From: Parapristionchus giblindavisi
Taxonomy: Eukaryota > Nematoda > Chromadorea > Rhabditida > Diplogasteridae
Length of the DNA: 64,000 bases
NCBI GenBank assembly: GCA_943737045.1
Contig: CALSFV010000067.1
Span: forward strand, 456,947-520,946
Direction of reading: 5' to 3'
The translations under genes and the position numbers were made by a program. Positions 1 through 12,436 of this stretch are shown here, one piece after another; the stretch's first letter is position 1, and the number at the start of each line of letters is the position of its first letter. A model generated the notes under the pieces. The model was not told where the DNA came from and made no database searches. It saw only the letters and a list, made by a program, of their open reading frames with translations.

Positions 1-2
1 TC

Positions 3-2804
3 CTCTGTTCTGCGGCGTTTATGGCCCTTGCAATGGTTTTATCGAGAGCAATTCTTATGCATTACCAGTTTAATATGATCAAGCTGACAGGTTAGTACAA
101 CATTTAATTTATAAATGCTTTTTTACAAGGCCATCAATGAAAGACTAATTAATTGAGCGTATATAAATGAATTGTTTTATTTGTACGAGAACGTCCGCAA
201 TGACCATTCCCTGTTTTGCATAGTTCAGAAAGTAGAACGATCTCTTTAAAATATCTAATCAGCGCGGCGATGTCAGACGGGTTATGTTTGTCATTTTCTT
301 ATGCAAGTACATTTTATACGGATAATATGTTATTCATACTGACATACTGTAGCACATTAACGAACAGCTATTAATGAGATAATTTCAGACAACGATCCTT
401 TGTTACTCATCGCAGAGATCAGTCGATACACTGCATTCGCTTTTTTCATAGGAATGTGGGTTTCATTTTAATCTTTACCATCTATATGACTATATTCTGT
501 AAATTAAAAAAAAATTGTTACGGCGATCGTGCGATCGATACTCACTAATGCCTTTCCCAAAGTTTATCACCCATCATTTTCGGATCAGTGTGTTTTCGGA
601 CCATTTGCCTTTTAATTGCTGTTGCTCATTAATAAAAATTTTGTTTCAGTTTCAAATATTCAGTATTGTGCGTATAAAATGTACTTGCATAAGAGCTGTG
701 CTCTAAAGAACAGAAGTCGATCAAATGCTAGATCTCGCCACGCCTCTCGATTGTCTATCCGCTGCCTCTCACCTAACCTGGCTGACCTTCGTCGCGCATT
801 TCATATATAGAAGAGATCAGCATAGTTTCTGAACCATGTAAAACAAGAAAGCCTCTTCTACAAATAAAACAAGTGATTTTTCTACGCTCAATACCCACAG
901 AAATAAATGATGAGCCTAAATGAGCCCCGCAGCGCGCACAGCGGTACTCGTGTATAAAAGGAGGTTGGGATGTACTGTAGCACATAACCTCATATGTGTA
1001 AGCACACTCTTGCTCGCGAAGACTGTTCTTAAATGAGGCATGAAAAAAATCTGTTCTATCTAACGTCGAAGCGATTTTTTAGCCATGATTGGAATTCGCC
1101 ATTTATCTATATTAACAAGGATGTGAGCACTGAAAAGGCAAAAAAGAGAAATATGCACCACACAATTTATTTCAATGGGACCGGAATATGTGGTTTCTTC
1201 TTTTCTTCCGTCATAGTATTGCATAGCCCTATCAAGTAATTACTTCTATGATAAGAATAATTTTGAGTCCTTTTGGATTAATAAAAGTGAATGGCAGGAA
1301 ACGTCCTCAAACGTAGCACATCGTTTTCACATCAAAAATTAGAGGTTACAGTTTATTGATCAGGGTCAAAAGTGAAATACTTTGGATCTATTGACCGTTG
1401 GGCTGTCAAGTCGTGTAATTCACGCCTGTGAGAGAAGAGTTTCCATATTCAATCGAGTCATGAGCAAAACGCCGAAATCTTGATTTAATGATCGATGGCA
1501 TACATATACATTAATCTTAGCTTAACTATTCGTGAACGACCTCACTTTAGTATCTGACCGAGGAATTCAACGCGATTACCACCTTATCTCACCCTCCATG
1601 GTGATATATTATGTGTTTAGCTATTATCCTTTGAAGGAATAATGAAATCGAATAATTGGACAAAAGTCGGGGACTTATGGGCCAACCTAATTTTGCTTAT
1701 AGAATTTGTGTCTTCGTATGTGAACGATTCGTTGCAACTCGTTGGTGGAAATGGTACGAGTCCGGTCAACCCTCAACAATTATAATTCTTGTTATCGCGA
1801 TCTCCATCGATACCATTTTATCTTTTACCTCTGCGTCATTATGGCTATTAGGTGAGAATTTAATAATGTAATTTGACAAATTACAATGAGAAAATACAGA
1901 CATTTTCTGCAATCATTGATCATGTTAAAAAATGTAATTAGGTATAATATAATAATCAAATTCCAGGCTATATGGATCTGATCATTAACTACATATATTT
2001 TCTACTAACGCTCTTTTCAAGTCTGGTGGTACGAGAATATAAATTTGGAAATATTTTTTTGCAAACAATGAATGGCATCAGGTGCTATGGTTTACATACG
2101 AGAAGAACAAGTTAAATCTCGTGGCTCTATCAGGAGAGACCATAGACCCTCTCAGCTACACAGTGTCCAAGTCATTTCAAATACGCGAAAATGTTGCGCT
2201 GATTAAGGTAACATTCTAGTAAAACTTTTCGACAAAATCATCATCATAAAACATATTTTAGTTCGTGACAGATATTATTTATCCGTCCGCATTGGTGACA
2301 ATGCCGGGATTCATAGAATTCACTTACAATGAGTAAGTATTACGGAATCTTCAGAAATTATCCATTATTGGTTATAACAGCATAACTTTCTTTGTTTTCA
2401 AGATATTTATCACATAAATCTTTGTAATAGGTACGGACCTAAAGAGTACATCATCACAAGAAGCTTTTCTTCAGCACTATTTGACCTACAAATGGCTTGG
2501 TAATAATGTTGACATTTTTTTCGGAACTTTAGGTCTTTTTTTAAATCAATGAACGATTACATTATCAACAACATCTTGCAGTGTGATGGTAACATTTTTC
2601 TACAACGCCACTGTCAAGAATCCTCAAATCTACAAAGAGTTTCAAAGAATTATTCTCATGCGTACTGCTAGAGTATCTCTAGCGCCGGATGTTGTTAGTA
2701 CAATGCTTCCAAGAGTCAGAGAGTTCATTCACTCCATATTTTCAGACCAGCTTGAAAAAGACAAGTGCACAGTACAACGCAGAAGGACAAATATATTTCG
2801 ATAA
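3..2804 (+). CDS. Sre-like seven-transmembrane chemoreceptor, 5' end outside window
   Basis: A G-protein-coupled chemoreceptor of the nematode Sre type, presumably in the plasma membrane of sensory neurons. Exons I can join: 3-90 (hydrophobic, ends phase 1), about 1660-1851, 1967-2028, 2082-2207, 2262-2332, 2431-2499 and 2582-2804 (stop TAA). Phases agree from 1851 onward. The exon at about 1660 carries ICVFVCERFVATRWWKWYE, the Sre-like ER-x-x-AT motif after helix 3. Exon 2082 contains SYTVSKSFQIREN, like the conserved S-x-FQ-x-x-EN block, and the last exon contains FFYNATVKNP near the end of helix 7. The 3-90 exon does not match the phase of the 1660 exon, so at least one exon in the 91-1655 interval was missed, or that first exon is wrong. 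The gene starts upstream of the window. Family assignment is from motif memory. Confidence 0.72.
91..1655. other. Long intron of the chemoreceptor
   Basis: No convincing exon was identified, although the flanking exon phases imply one is missing. It holds a fold-back fragment (next entry) and short inverted segments: 300-320 is the reverse complement of about 677-697. The open frames here are short and of unlike composition, so they are not called. Confidence 0.5.
515..985. repeat. Decayed relative of the 5124-5640 fold-back element
   Basis: The stretches at 523-600 (GCGATCGTGCGATCGATACT followed by CCCATCATTTTCGG) and 888-985 (ACCCACAGAA ... CTCGTGTATAAAAGG ... TGTACTGTA) recur in the same order at 5383-5455 and 5575-5640. 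I see the right terminal repeat but no matching left end, so this copy is truncated or diverged. Confidence 0.6.
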
Positions 2805-3271
2805 CATAAGACAAGCTTGGGCATAAAGCATTATTTCATGGGAAATTATGAAAATGTAACAGTTTGGATAGAAAGAAATGCCTCACACATATTTTTTAAA
2901 TATTTTTTATGAAAAATTTCCTCAAATATCTTTTTGACTAGCTAATTCGAATAAACTGTTATTAACTTCTTCCTGCATATCATCGATGTATCCCATACAC
3001 TAAAGTGATGAGCGTCACAAACAAAAACAATAGTATTTTTCCACAGTTCTCGATACAGAAAAAAAGGTGCTGTGACCTTCATTTTTCTCTTGCACTCTTA
3101 CATTCTACTTCATAAAATGTATCTCTATCAATCATTATCACAGACTGTTCCTCTATCTCAATATCTCATTCTGAAATAGTTCCGTTTCTTCACATGTTCT
3201 TGTCTCCTCCCCATTCGTGATCAACTATATAAAGATCACATAGAACACATTAACCTCAGTCGAAATCGGTA
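2805..3271. other. Intergenic region
   Basis: 3' flank of the chemoreceptor and promoter region of the transporter. No coding signal or repeat family was recognised apart from the TATA box listed next. Confidence 0.6.
3226..3233 (+). promoter_or_regulatory. TATA box of the transporter gene
   Basis: TATATAAA lies 39 bases before the ATG at 3272, so the 5' leader would be very short. Confidence 0.6.
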
Positions 3272-6200
3272 ATGACTGATCATTCATCTTCTCCACAACC
3301 ACTTCTGAATTACACATCTCCTTACACGACGGTAAGCTAGAATACTAAAGCTATTAAGACATCAAGCTAATCTTTTAGCCAGAAAACAAAACCATTATCA
3401 GGTGACAACAATAAAGGAAAAGAAAACTGTCGATTCTTTTCTCCGCCTATCTTGGTATTGTGCCCGAATTCTGTTACTGGCAGAGTTCATTCTACTCGGA
3501 TCTGCAGGCAACATGTTGTTTCTAGTTTATGCAGGTTCAAATCCTTTTAAAATCAATAATTCGGCTTCTTTCTTTATTACATAAAATAAACAATCTATCC
3601 AACAACGTAACCGAGTTATTTCGATTGAATCAAACGCGACACTCCGCGACAAAAAGTGAACTGTTGGCGAAAGTGCATGTTGGAAAAAGGCAGACTGACC
3701 TTGAAACACCAAGTATATAAATGATATAATAATAAAACGAGAATATTTCAGGCGCATCACCCAAGACCGTCGCATGTATCGGCAAAGATGTGAATATCCC
3801 TGATATTTGTAAGATGGAAGAGTTCGATATATCTAAGCACAATTGCACTCTACAACCGGAGTACGAATTCTACTCACTCAATATTGAGGTTTGATCCGCT
3901 AGTCAGAAACGATAATTTATTTTATTGTGCTAAAAACATCGCTACTTCACTGGACCAAATGTTCTTGGAGTGGAAAATGACTAATATTAATTATCGATGC
4001 ATAATAAATGTAGTTTGCACTGTAAAAATGATACATTATAGTTCGGCTATTTCTGCAAGAACACTGCCTTAGTCAAAGGAACAATATCGGTACAAATGAT
4101 GGGAATTCTACTTGGAGCTCTGTTCTGGGGCATGTTTGCTGACATATATGGACGACGAAAGGTTGAAAAACTCCATTGTTTTGAGAAGTATTACGCATAA
4201 AACTAAATTGTGATTGCGCTTAAAGGGACCGTGAAACGAAAAACAAGTTGATCTCATATAAAAGAGCTTGAAATTCTGTTTCGAACTATATAAATCTTAT
4301 ATCATAAGAATTCTCTGGTAAGGAGAACGGCGCAGCTAAAAAACTACAGTCTGCTCCAGATAGCGGGAGCCTTTTCCTAATTGCCACACCAACTCTTTGG
4401 ATACGAATTGAAATTGAATATTTTGATGATAATTCTATCCGCAGTGGGGAAATATGAAGAATAAAACTCAAGAATGGGCTATTTTGAGCTTTTCGATGGA
4501 GTTAGCATACTGTAGTTCGGAAACCTCGCCCGTGGTGTGGAGCAGGCTACAGTAATCCAATTTCTTACCAGAGCGTCTTTTCAAACTTTCAAATACATAT
4601 CTCTGAATAGTTCTTTGAGCTTATCAACATGAGATCAACTATTTTAACTATTTCGAATCGAAATTTTTGGATGTCAGCTGCCTTTAACGGGTTTACATTT
4701 GAGGCTCTGATCATTACGCTAACTGCAACAGTGATCTTGTCGGTTATAAATTCATACGTCAATGACCTACTGACATTCAACATCGTAAGAGGAATACTCT
4801 CGTTTTTCAATGGAGGAGCACTAGTGTAAGCGATTATCTCTATATGTAACAAGTTGATAGATTTATGAGATTGTGTCGTTAGCGATTGGCATTTCGATAA
4901 GATTATGAATAAATTATTAAATGCATATTATCACATTATTAATCAATTGAAAGAACAATTACGAAAACTATCGTTTCAGTGTGTACGCCGTCTATCAAAT
5001 GGAACATGTTCCCGTTAGGCATCGATTTCTCATCTCTAGCATAATTTCATGGTTAGATATGTTTTTCTATCCTAACATAATCTAACAATAATCAGTGAAT
5101 TTATCATTTCATGGACTTCTTATACAGTACAGTCCGGTCACGTTTTGTACACGAGCGCCGCTGTGGTGCGGCGCGCATTTGCGTCATTTTTTATGTGCGT
5201 ACTGAATATTTCTTGATTCTCAAGACCTTCATCATGATTTTCCGTTATCAAAAGTGCTTTTAAATACTAAAGAAACTAGAAAGAAATTTGCATTAATGAG
5301 AAAAAACAATTAAAAGGCTGATCCAAGAATGATGGGTACTCTACAATTTTTTTAAAATTTTCAAACAATATCTCACTACGATCATGCGATCGATACGCAA
5401 TAACACAGTATACCTTTCCAGAAAAATATTACCCATCATTTTCGGACCAGTGTGATTTGTCTTTTGATTACTTTTGCAACTATACAAGTTTTGTAGATTG
5501 TTCTAGATTCAGAAAAAGAGCTTTTTGTTTCCGAAACACTTAGTCAAGACAATAAAAATCGAAAAATATTCAGTACCCACAGAACGCAAATGCACGTCGC
5601 AGCAGCGCTCGTGTACTAAAGGTGACTTGGCTGTACTGTTAAGAGACCGGCTCGGTAAGACTCGAGCATGGTCCGGACATTCGCGAGGAATTTCGATCTG
5701 GGCCTCAATACTTTCATCATATACACATACCGGGGGGAGACCAATGAAAGTTATAGCGAAAATGCACTTTGGCTCAAACCCGGCTCATATATGTCACATT
5801 AATTAAAAAATTGAAAAATTCATATCTTTTCAATCGTGATAGCTAGGACTTTTATTTCTTTTTATTAGTGAATAACATGTCATGCAATCTTACAAACACA
5901 GCTGAACAGCAATATCATATAGTTTGGAATATGTTTTTTCGTGTCTGATTTTCAGATTTTTTTCCTTCTATCCTCGTTGAAGAGATACTGCAAGAAAATT
6001 CATAGTGCATATTGTAGCCCTGACGATTATTTATATGGTGGTCATATTCCCTTGGCCAGCCAGTTTGTCATAAGCCTCGAGAATTGCAACTGAATGTGAG
6101 ATATGTGTAAATTGCAAAATCGAAAAATAAATTTCTTGAAATTCGCAAGAGTAAGAGGTAGCTTTATTATGTCATTTTACTCGTAGTGATGAGCGTACAT

Positions 6201-9200
6201 AGGAAAAATATACAAATAGACTCGGACTACATTTTTTAAAAATTGAGAAAAATAATTATTTTATTTTTATTTTTTCAACTCCCACATTCAGTCGACCGTC
6301 AAGGCAAGTTGATTCATAGTGCGAATGGTGACTGATGCATGTGCGTTTGCAGAAACTACTGCCACGTGAAGAATCGTCGTTTCGCAGATCTCGAATTTAT
6401 TTATTTATTCATCAAACTTGAATATTTATATGTTTCTTTCATATAAATCAGTTGGAAGGTAGCGTACTGCATCCAAAGCTATACCATTTCTATCAGTAGG
6501 AGTATACGGTATTGAACTACTGTAATCGCCAGGAATCGCAAACTAATTTTTTTTCAGTCGACCGATGATTTTCAACCATGACCCGGGGTTCATGGTTGAG
6601 AATAGCCGAGGTCGAAAAAATCATGATGATCCCAGACCAAATACTACTTGGCATTATATCAATAGTGGGCCAACTTTTATTTTTATGGATACCAAAGCTC
6701 GAATTACCGTAATAGTAATGCACGCACCAGAATTTTCCGAGAATCTCACCACATTATTATAGGATACTGTAGCTAGATTACGGTAATTCGAGCTGTGGTA
6801 TCCATAAAAATAAAAGTTGGCCCACTATTGATATAATGCCAAATAGTATTTGGTCTGGGATCGTCATGAATTTTTCGACCTCAGCCATTCTCAACCATGA
6901 ACCCCGGGTCATGGTTGAGAATCATGGGTCGGCTGAAAAAAAATTAGTTCGTGATTCCTGACGATTACGGTAGCATAATAGCGTACACTCCTACTGATAA
7001 CAAAGGTACAACTTTGGTTGCCATACACCACCTTCCAACCGATTTATATGAAAGAAACATATAAATATTCAAGTTTGATGAATAAAAAATAAATTCGAGA
7101 TCTGCGAAACGACGATTCTTCACGTGGCAGTAGTTTCTGCAAACGCACATGCATCAGTCACCATTCGCACTATGAATCAACTTGCCTTGACGGTCGACTG
7201 AATGTGGGAGTTGAAAAAATAAAAATAAAATAATTATTTTTCTCAATTTTTTAAAACTTTTGTCCGAGTCTATTTGTATATTTTTCCTATGTACGCTCAT
7301 CACTACGAGTAAAATGACATAATAAAGCTACCTCTTACTCTTGCGAATTTCAAGAAATTTAATTTTCGATTTTTGCAATTTACGCATATCTCACATTCAG
7401 TTGCAATTCTCGAGGCTTATGACAAACTGGCTAGCCAAGGGAATATGACCACCATGTACATAATCGTCAGGGCTACAATATGCACTATGAATTTTCTTGT
7501 AGTATCTCTTCAACGAGGATAAAAGGAAAAAAAATCTGAAAATCAGACACGATAAAACATATTCCAAACTATATGATATTGCTGTTCAGCTGTGTTTGTA
7601 AGAGTGCATGACATGTTGTTCACTAATAAAAAGAAATAAAAGTCCTAGCTATCACGATTGAAAAGATATGAATTTTTCAATTTTTTAATTAATGTGACAT
7701 ATATGAGCCGGGTTTGAGCCAAAGTGCATTTTCGCTATAACTTTCATTGGTCTCCCCCCGGTATGTGTCTATGATGAAAGTATTGAGGACCAGATCGAAA
7801 GTCCTCGCGAATGTCCGGCAGGGGGTCAAAATGCTCGAGTCTTACCGAGCCGGTCTCTTAAACATATTCAGCTTAACCTATTTTGTAGGTCTCCAAACTA
7901 CATCATCGTAACATGCCTCGCATATCTCTCAGGAGACTGGAGAACCTTTCAACGAATTCTGGCGATTATCACGCTGCCTGCATTCCCCATATTTTTGTAA
8001 GAAACTGATTCTACAAGAAGACTTTTTCAAATAATACCAAGATCGGATTAACGCCGCACTGATAAAAAATATGGCGAGAGGAGTGGAGAATTTTAGGACA
8101 GAAATTAAAAATCTTCAGCTTCATCTTTGAATCGCCACGCTGGCTAATTCAAATGGGTCGAATCGAAGAAGCGAGAAGAGTGTTAACGAGAATGCAGGCA
8201 AGAAAATTTGCAATAATACATTTCCGAGCTATTCATAACATTATAACTATCATTTCGCATCACTGATAAAATATAGGCAATCGACAGTATCAACGATGCA
8301 ACCAAAGATGAAATGAACAATATGATTGAAGACGAACATGAGGCCAGATACTATTGTCATTTACAAATATGATTATAACGATTTGCTTAAGAAAATCGCC
8401 GCTCGTGATCGAAAGGCAAAGAGATACAATATCAGTCACTTATTCCGAAGAAAGGATATGGCCATAGCAACGATGACTTTGAGTATTGGAGTGTATGTAA
8501 TTTTCAGTCAGACAACATTTCGCATATTTTAATTAAATATATAGTTTAAGAGAAAATCTCCACGTTTATCACAAATTTTATATACGAACGAAAAATTCAG
8601 ACATTTCGACCGATTTCATTTCAACTATTCATTTTTGGGGCTCTAAAGTTCGTGTTTGGATACTTTAGTTTGGCATGAATTTTGATCAAATTATGAACTA
8701 AAAGTAGAACATAATTTATTTTGCTTAAACTTCGAACCAATCCAAACTTTTTATGACAGCAAAAAAATGCTGAGAATGAGTTTTTCATTTGCAGTTCTCT
8801 GACTCATCGTGAACAATTATTTTCAGAATGATTTCATCAATGATCAGCTACGGTCTTATGTTCAACATTGAGACGTTATCAGGCTCTCTATTCCTCAATT
8901 CAATTTATCTTGGTCTCATTCGATGGGCACTCAATCTGGGATCAGGAGTAAGTTACGGTCGTGATCAAAAAGTGACGAGATATTTTAAAATGAATAAAAA
9001 TTTGAAAACATAAATAATCTCCAAAGAAGTCATCCTTTAAAAAACACTTTTCGCGACTATGAATGCCCGCTTTTCAGAAAGATAAATTACAGATTTTGGA
9101 GTTCAATATCAAGTGGGCCGGTCGAAAGTTGTTCCATACAATCTATCAGGTGGTAGTGGTCGTTGCGTTACTGCTAATGTCATTGGTGTATTTGTCAGGT

Positions 9201-11631
9201 ATGATAGGAAGATCAATAGTATATTCAACTCAACATCTATAATTTGGGACTATAATTTTTTTTCAGATAATCCCGAGAGCATGTATGGCGTCGTTAGATA
9301 CGCAACTCTCATTGCAGCTGCATTTTGTTCCCAGGTTTGCCAATAGTATTACTTGTCATATAGATAGTCCGCAGTACATATAGTATAATTCGATGCATTC
9401 TTCTAATTTTCGCTTGAATTAGGTATGGTATTATATAGGACTCTATGAACAATAAATTGTGGCAAACTTGTACTTTTTACATGTGAGTGACAAAGATTGA
9501 CAAATTTATCGGAGAAGTTTGTTGTCAGACATCAAAAAGCATAACGATTGTTGTCATAAATAAATGTGGCAACAATTAGTGACAATTTTGTAGACAGACA
9601 ACAAAACAAAGCGTAAAATTAGTCAAACGTAGAAGAGCAGTGAAATGACTACAGAAAAGTCTTGATCTGTAGTCAGACAACAAAAAAGGTAAATTTTGCT
9701 GTCAGCCAGCCTAAATGAATCTAGTGACAACAAAACATGGAAATAATCTTGTCTGAAAACAAAAATTGTGGAAAATGTTGACCAAAAAAAGTGAATATGA
9801 ATTTGACAACAAAATGGACTGAGTTTGTTGTCTGACAGCAAAATGAGCTCATTTTGTGGCCAACTTGCATTCCCGAGAAAAAGACTCGAATTTGCTGTCC
9901 GACAACAAATTCTACTTGATATTTCAATACATATTGAATGGATACATAGATTATCTCATCCTACGACACCTTCTCTATGATCTCCAACAAGAACGAGGAA
10001 ATTAGTACAATACAAGGAGGAACACAATGATTATGATAATGAGTGATGAATCCATCTAATCGATAAATACGACAATAAATCGATGCTACCTCTTCTCCGA
10101 CCGTCCGCGACTTTGCATCGATACGTCTGAACGTCTTCTCGCATTTCTGAACGCTCAAAATTAATTAACGAAGAAATATTCGAACTGCACTCCGAATTAT
10201 GACATAAAACACCTACAAAACAGTACAGGAGGTAAGTAAGGCGATGAACAACGATTCCCAAGTGAAAATACAGCAAAGATATAATTAAAATAATAAAATA
10301 AAATGAATAAAACTAAATTCGAATTTATTCTACGTTCAGAGCCGGAATAGGAGCCGTCATTTAGGGAAAAATATTAATTTCCCTAAACAACGGCTCCTGT
10401 TCCGGCTCTGAGTAGATTTAATTCGAATTTACTTTCATTTCTTTTTATTGTATTATTTTAAGTATATCTTTGCTGTATTTTCACTTGGGAATCGTTGTTC
10501 ATCGCCTTACTTACCTCCTGTACTGTTTTGTAGGTGTTTTATGTCATAATTCGGAGTGCAGTTCGAATATTTCTTCGTTAATTAATTTTGAGCGTTCAGA
10601 AATGCGAGAAGACGTTCAGACGTATCGATGCAAAGTCGCGGACGGTCGGAGAAGAGGTAGCATCGATTTATTGTCGTATTTATCGATTAGATGAATTCAT
10701 CACTCATTATCATAATCATTGTGTTCCTCCTTGTATTGTACTAATTTCCTCGTTCTTGTTGTAGATCATAGAGAAGGTGTCGTAGGATGAGATAATCTAT
10801 GTATCCATTCAATATGTATTGAAATATCAAGTAGAATTTGTTGTCGGACAGCAAATTCGAGTCTATTTCTCGGGAATGCAAGTTGGCCACAAAATGAGCC
10901 CATTTTGCTGTCAGACAACAAACTCAATCCATTTTGTTGTCAAATTCATATTCATTTTTTGGTCAACATTTTCCACAATTTTTGTTGTCAGACAAGAATA
11001 TTTCCATGTTTTGTTGTCACTAGACTCGTTGACTGCAAAATTTACTTTTTTTCTTGTCTGCCTACAAAATAGTCACTAATTGTTACCACATTTATTTATT
11101 TCATACATTGACAACAATCGTTATACTTTCTGATGTCTGACAACAAACTGCTCCGATAAATTGGTCAATCGATATTTGTTGTCACACACTAGCAAAAAGC
11201 ACAAGTTTGCCACAATTTATTGTTCACAGAGTCCTATATTTTGTAGACATTTAACGCGAAAGGAATGACTTCTATGGAGTACTTTCCTACTGTTATTCGT
11301 AACTCTGCCATGTCATTCAAGACAACTTTCTCTCGTATTGGTAGTGTCATAGCGCCGAATATATTCTTCGTGAGTTTCAATATTCGTATTTTAGCTCGTT
11401 ATGTGACTTCTTGTGATGACTGACTTAAATATACTTAATTGATTTAAGCTGCCCCACAAATACATGCCGTACGCGATTCTAAGTGGACTGGCTGTCATTG
11501 ATACGATCGCATTCATGGTCTTCGTTCCTGAAACTAAAGGAAAACCCCTACCAGAGACGATTCCTGATCATAAAAAGAGACAGACACTTCAAATGGATGA
11601 CAAAACGAAATTACCTATGCAAGAAGCTTAA
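3272..11631 (+). CDS. SLC22-like major facilitator transporter (organic ion / sugar-transporter type)
   Basis: A 12-helix solute carrier of the plasma membrane; substrate cannot be read from sequence. Fifteen exons keep phase throughout: 3272-3331, 3402-3534, 3752-3888, 4042-4161, 4704-4825, 4980-5051, 7889-7996, 8119-8197, 8277-8342, 8392-8492, 8827-8947, 9078-9198, 9267-9334, 11247-11369, 11449-11631, about 537 residues, normal for SLC22 proteins. Family marks: GMFADIYGRRK after helix 2, ESPRWLIQMGR after helix 6, EYFPTVIRNSA near helix 10 and VFVPETKGKPLPET after helix 12. The large loop after helix 1 has cysteines, as in organic cation/anion transporters. The start at 3272 follows a TATA box by 39 bases. 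Two introns (5052-7888, 9335-11246) are filled by fold-back transposons. The intron at 8198 begins GC, and a frame change near 8343-8391 needs either a second GC-AG intron of 49 bases or an indel. The acceptor at 4703 (TTTGAG) is weak. Confidence 0.9.
5124..5640. mobile_element. Fold-back MITE, about 0.5 kb
   Basis: The left end TACAGTACAGTCCGGTCAC and the right end GTGACTTGGCTGTACTG are imperfect inverted repeats that continue inward for about 120 bases (5130-5250 against 5520-5640). There is no open frame of note. It lies in intron 6 of the transporter and directly abuts the TTAA where the next element inserted. TA flanks suggest Tc1/mariner kinship, but the right flank is ambiguous. Confidence 0.75.
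5643..7857. mobile_element. 2.2-kb near-palindromic fold-back element, TTAA target (copy 1)
   Basis: Arms of about 1.06 kb, inverted around roughly 6765, with only a short spacer. Ends are GAGACCGGCTCGGTAAG and its reverse complement, flanked by TTAA at 5639-5642 and 7858-7861. A second full copy of nearly equal length (2215 against 2218 bases) is at 60704-62921. No long open frame exists, so it is non-autonomous. TTAA duplication is typical of piggyBac-type transposases, but superfamily assignment is inference. It sits in intron 6 of the transporter. Confidence 0.9.
9437..11234. mobile_element. 1.8-kb fold-back element with iterated GTTGTC/GACAAC motifs
   Basis: Left end GGACTCTATGAACAATAAAT, right end the near reverse complement finishing GAGTCC, flanked by TATA-like sequence. 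The arms meet near 10345-10395 around a short palindrome (GGAGCCGT ... ACGGCTCC). Both arms repeat TTTTGTTGTC / GACAACAAAA over and over. The 9961-10276 and 10470-10694 open frames are mirror images within the arms, not genes. The element fills intron 13 of the transporter and its right end stops about 12 bases before the next exon. Confidence 0.88.
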
Positions 11632-11872
11632 TCATATTTATGTACTGTTAATAATTCACTTTTAACTATGTATATTTGTGTATTCGTATAATGTACGAAA
11701 AAGGGATAATTAAGAATTCTGAAATAGAATAACTTATTTGAAATTCGAGATGTAATACAGTTGCACTTTGAATGAATCTGTTAAAATGGAAATAATGAGG
11801 GAAATAGTTTGCGTTACTTCCAACTCACTCACTCACTGTCTGTCCGCTTTGATGACATAGAAATCAGTGAGT
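11632..11872. other. 3' flank of the transporter
   Basis: Non-coding DNA after the TAA stop. No perfect AATAAA was seen close to the stop. Confidence 0.4.
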
Positions 11873-12436
11873 GGCAATATTGACATCTCATAAGCTCGTT
11901 TGATCATATCAGAGTGAAAGTTACTTTTGTACTTCGGTCTTTGTGGCCGCTACAAAAGTTCACAGTTCGAGATTAACTGAAGTGTACATTATTCAGAATT
12001 TTTTGCTCGTTAACACGGTATATAATACGATAGGTTTCGCTGCCAAAGTGAGACGCGATGAATGGTTTTGTTCCAAAAATGCACAGAGTACTGCCAGATA
12101 ATTTTGTACTTCTGTTGAGTGGACGCTGTTCAACATGGAAAGATGGCGTTTTATCCAGAATTTTTAAGTCTTTCACCTGGTATATAACACGATAGGTAAC
12201 GCTACAATATTGACATCTCATAAGCTCGTTTGATCATATCAGAGTGAAAGTTTCTTTTGTACTTCGGTCATTGTGGCCGCTACAAAAGTTCACAGTTCAA
12301 GATTAACTGAAGTATACATTATTCAGAATTTTTGCTCGTTCACATGGAATATAATACGATAGGTTTCGCTGCCAAAGTGAGACGCGATGAATTGTTTTGT
12401 TCCAAAAATGCACAGAGTACTGAACGATAATTTTGT
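11873..12436. repeat. Direct duplication, about 230 bases twice
   Basis: 11873-12105 and 12203-12436 are near-identical direct copies (both begin with CAATATTGACATCTCATAAG and end with the CACAGAGTACTG stretch), offset by about 329 bases. No coding function is seen; opposite-strand open frames are shared between the copies only because the DNA is. Confidence 0.8.

Noticed and set aside
10031..10694. Pair of identical proteins on opposite strands (81 and 74 residues)
   Set aside because: They are mirror images produced by the arms of the 9437-11234 fold-back, not genes.
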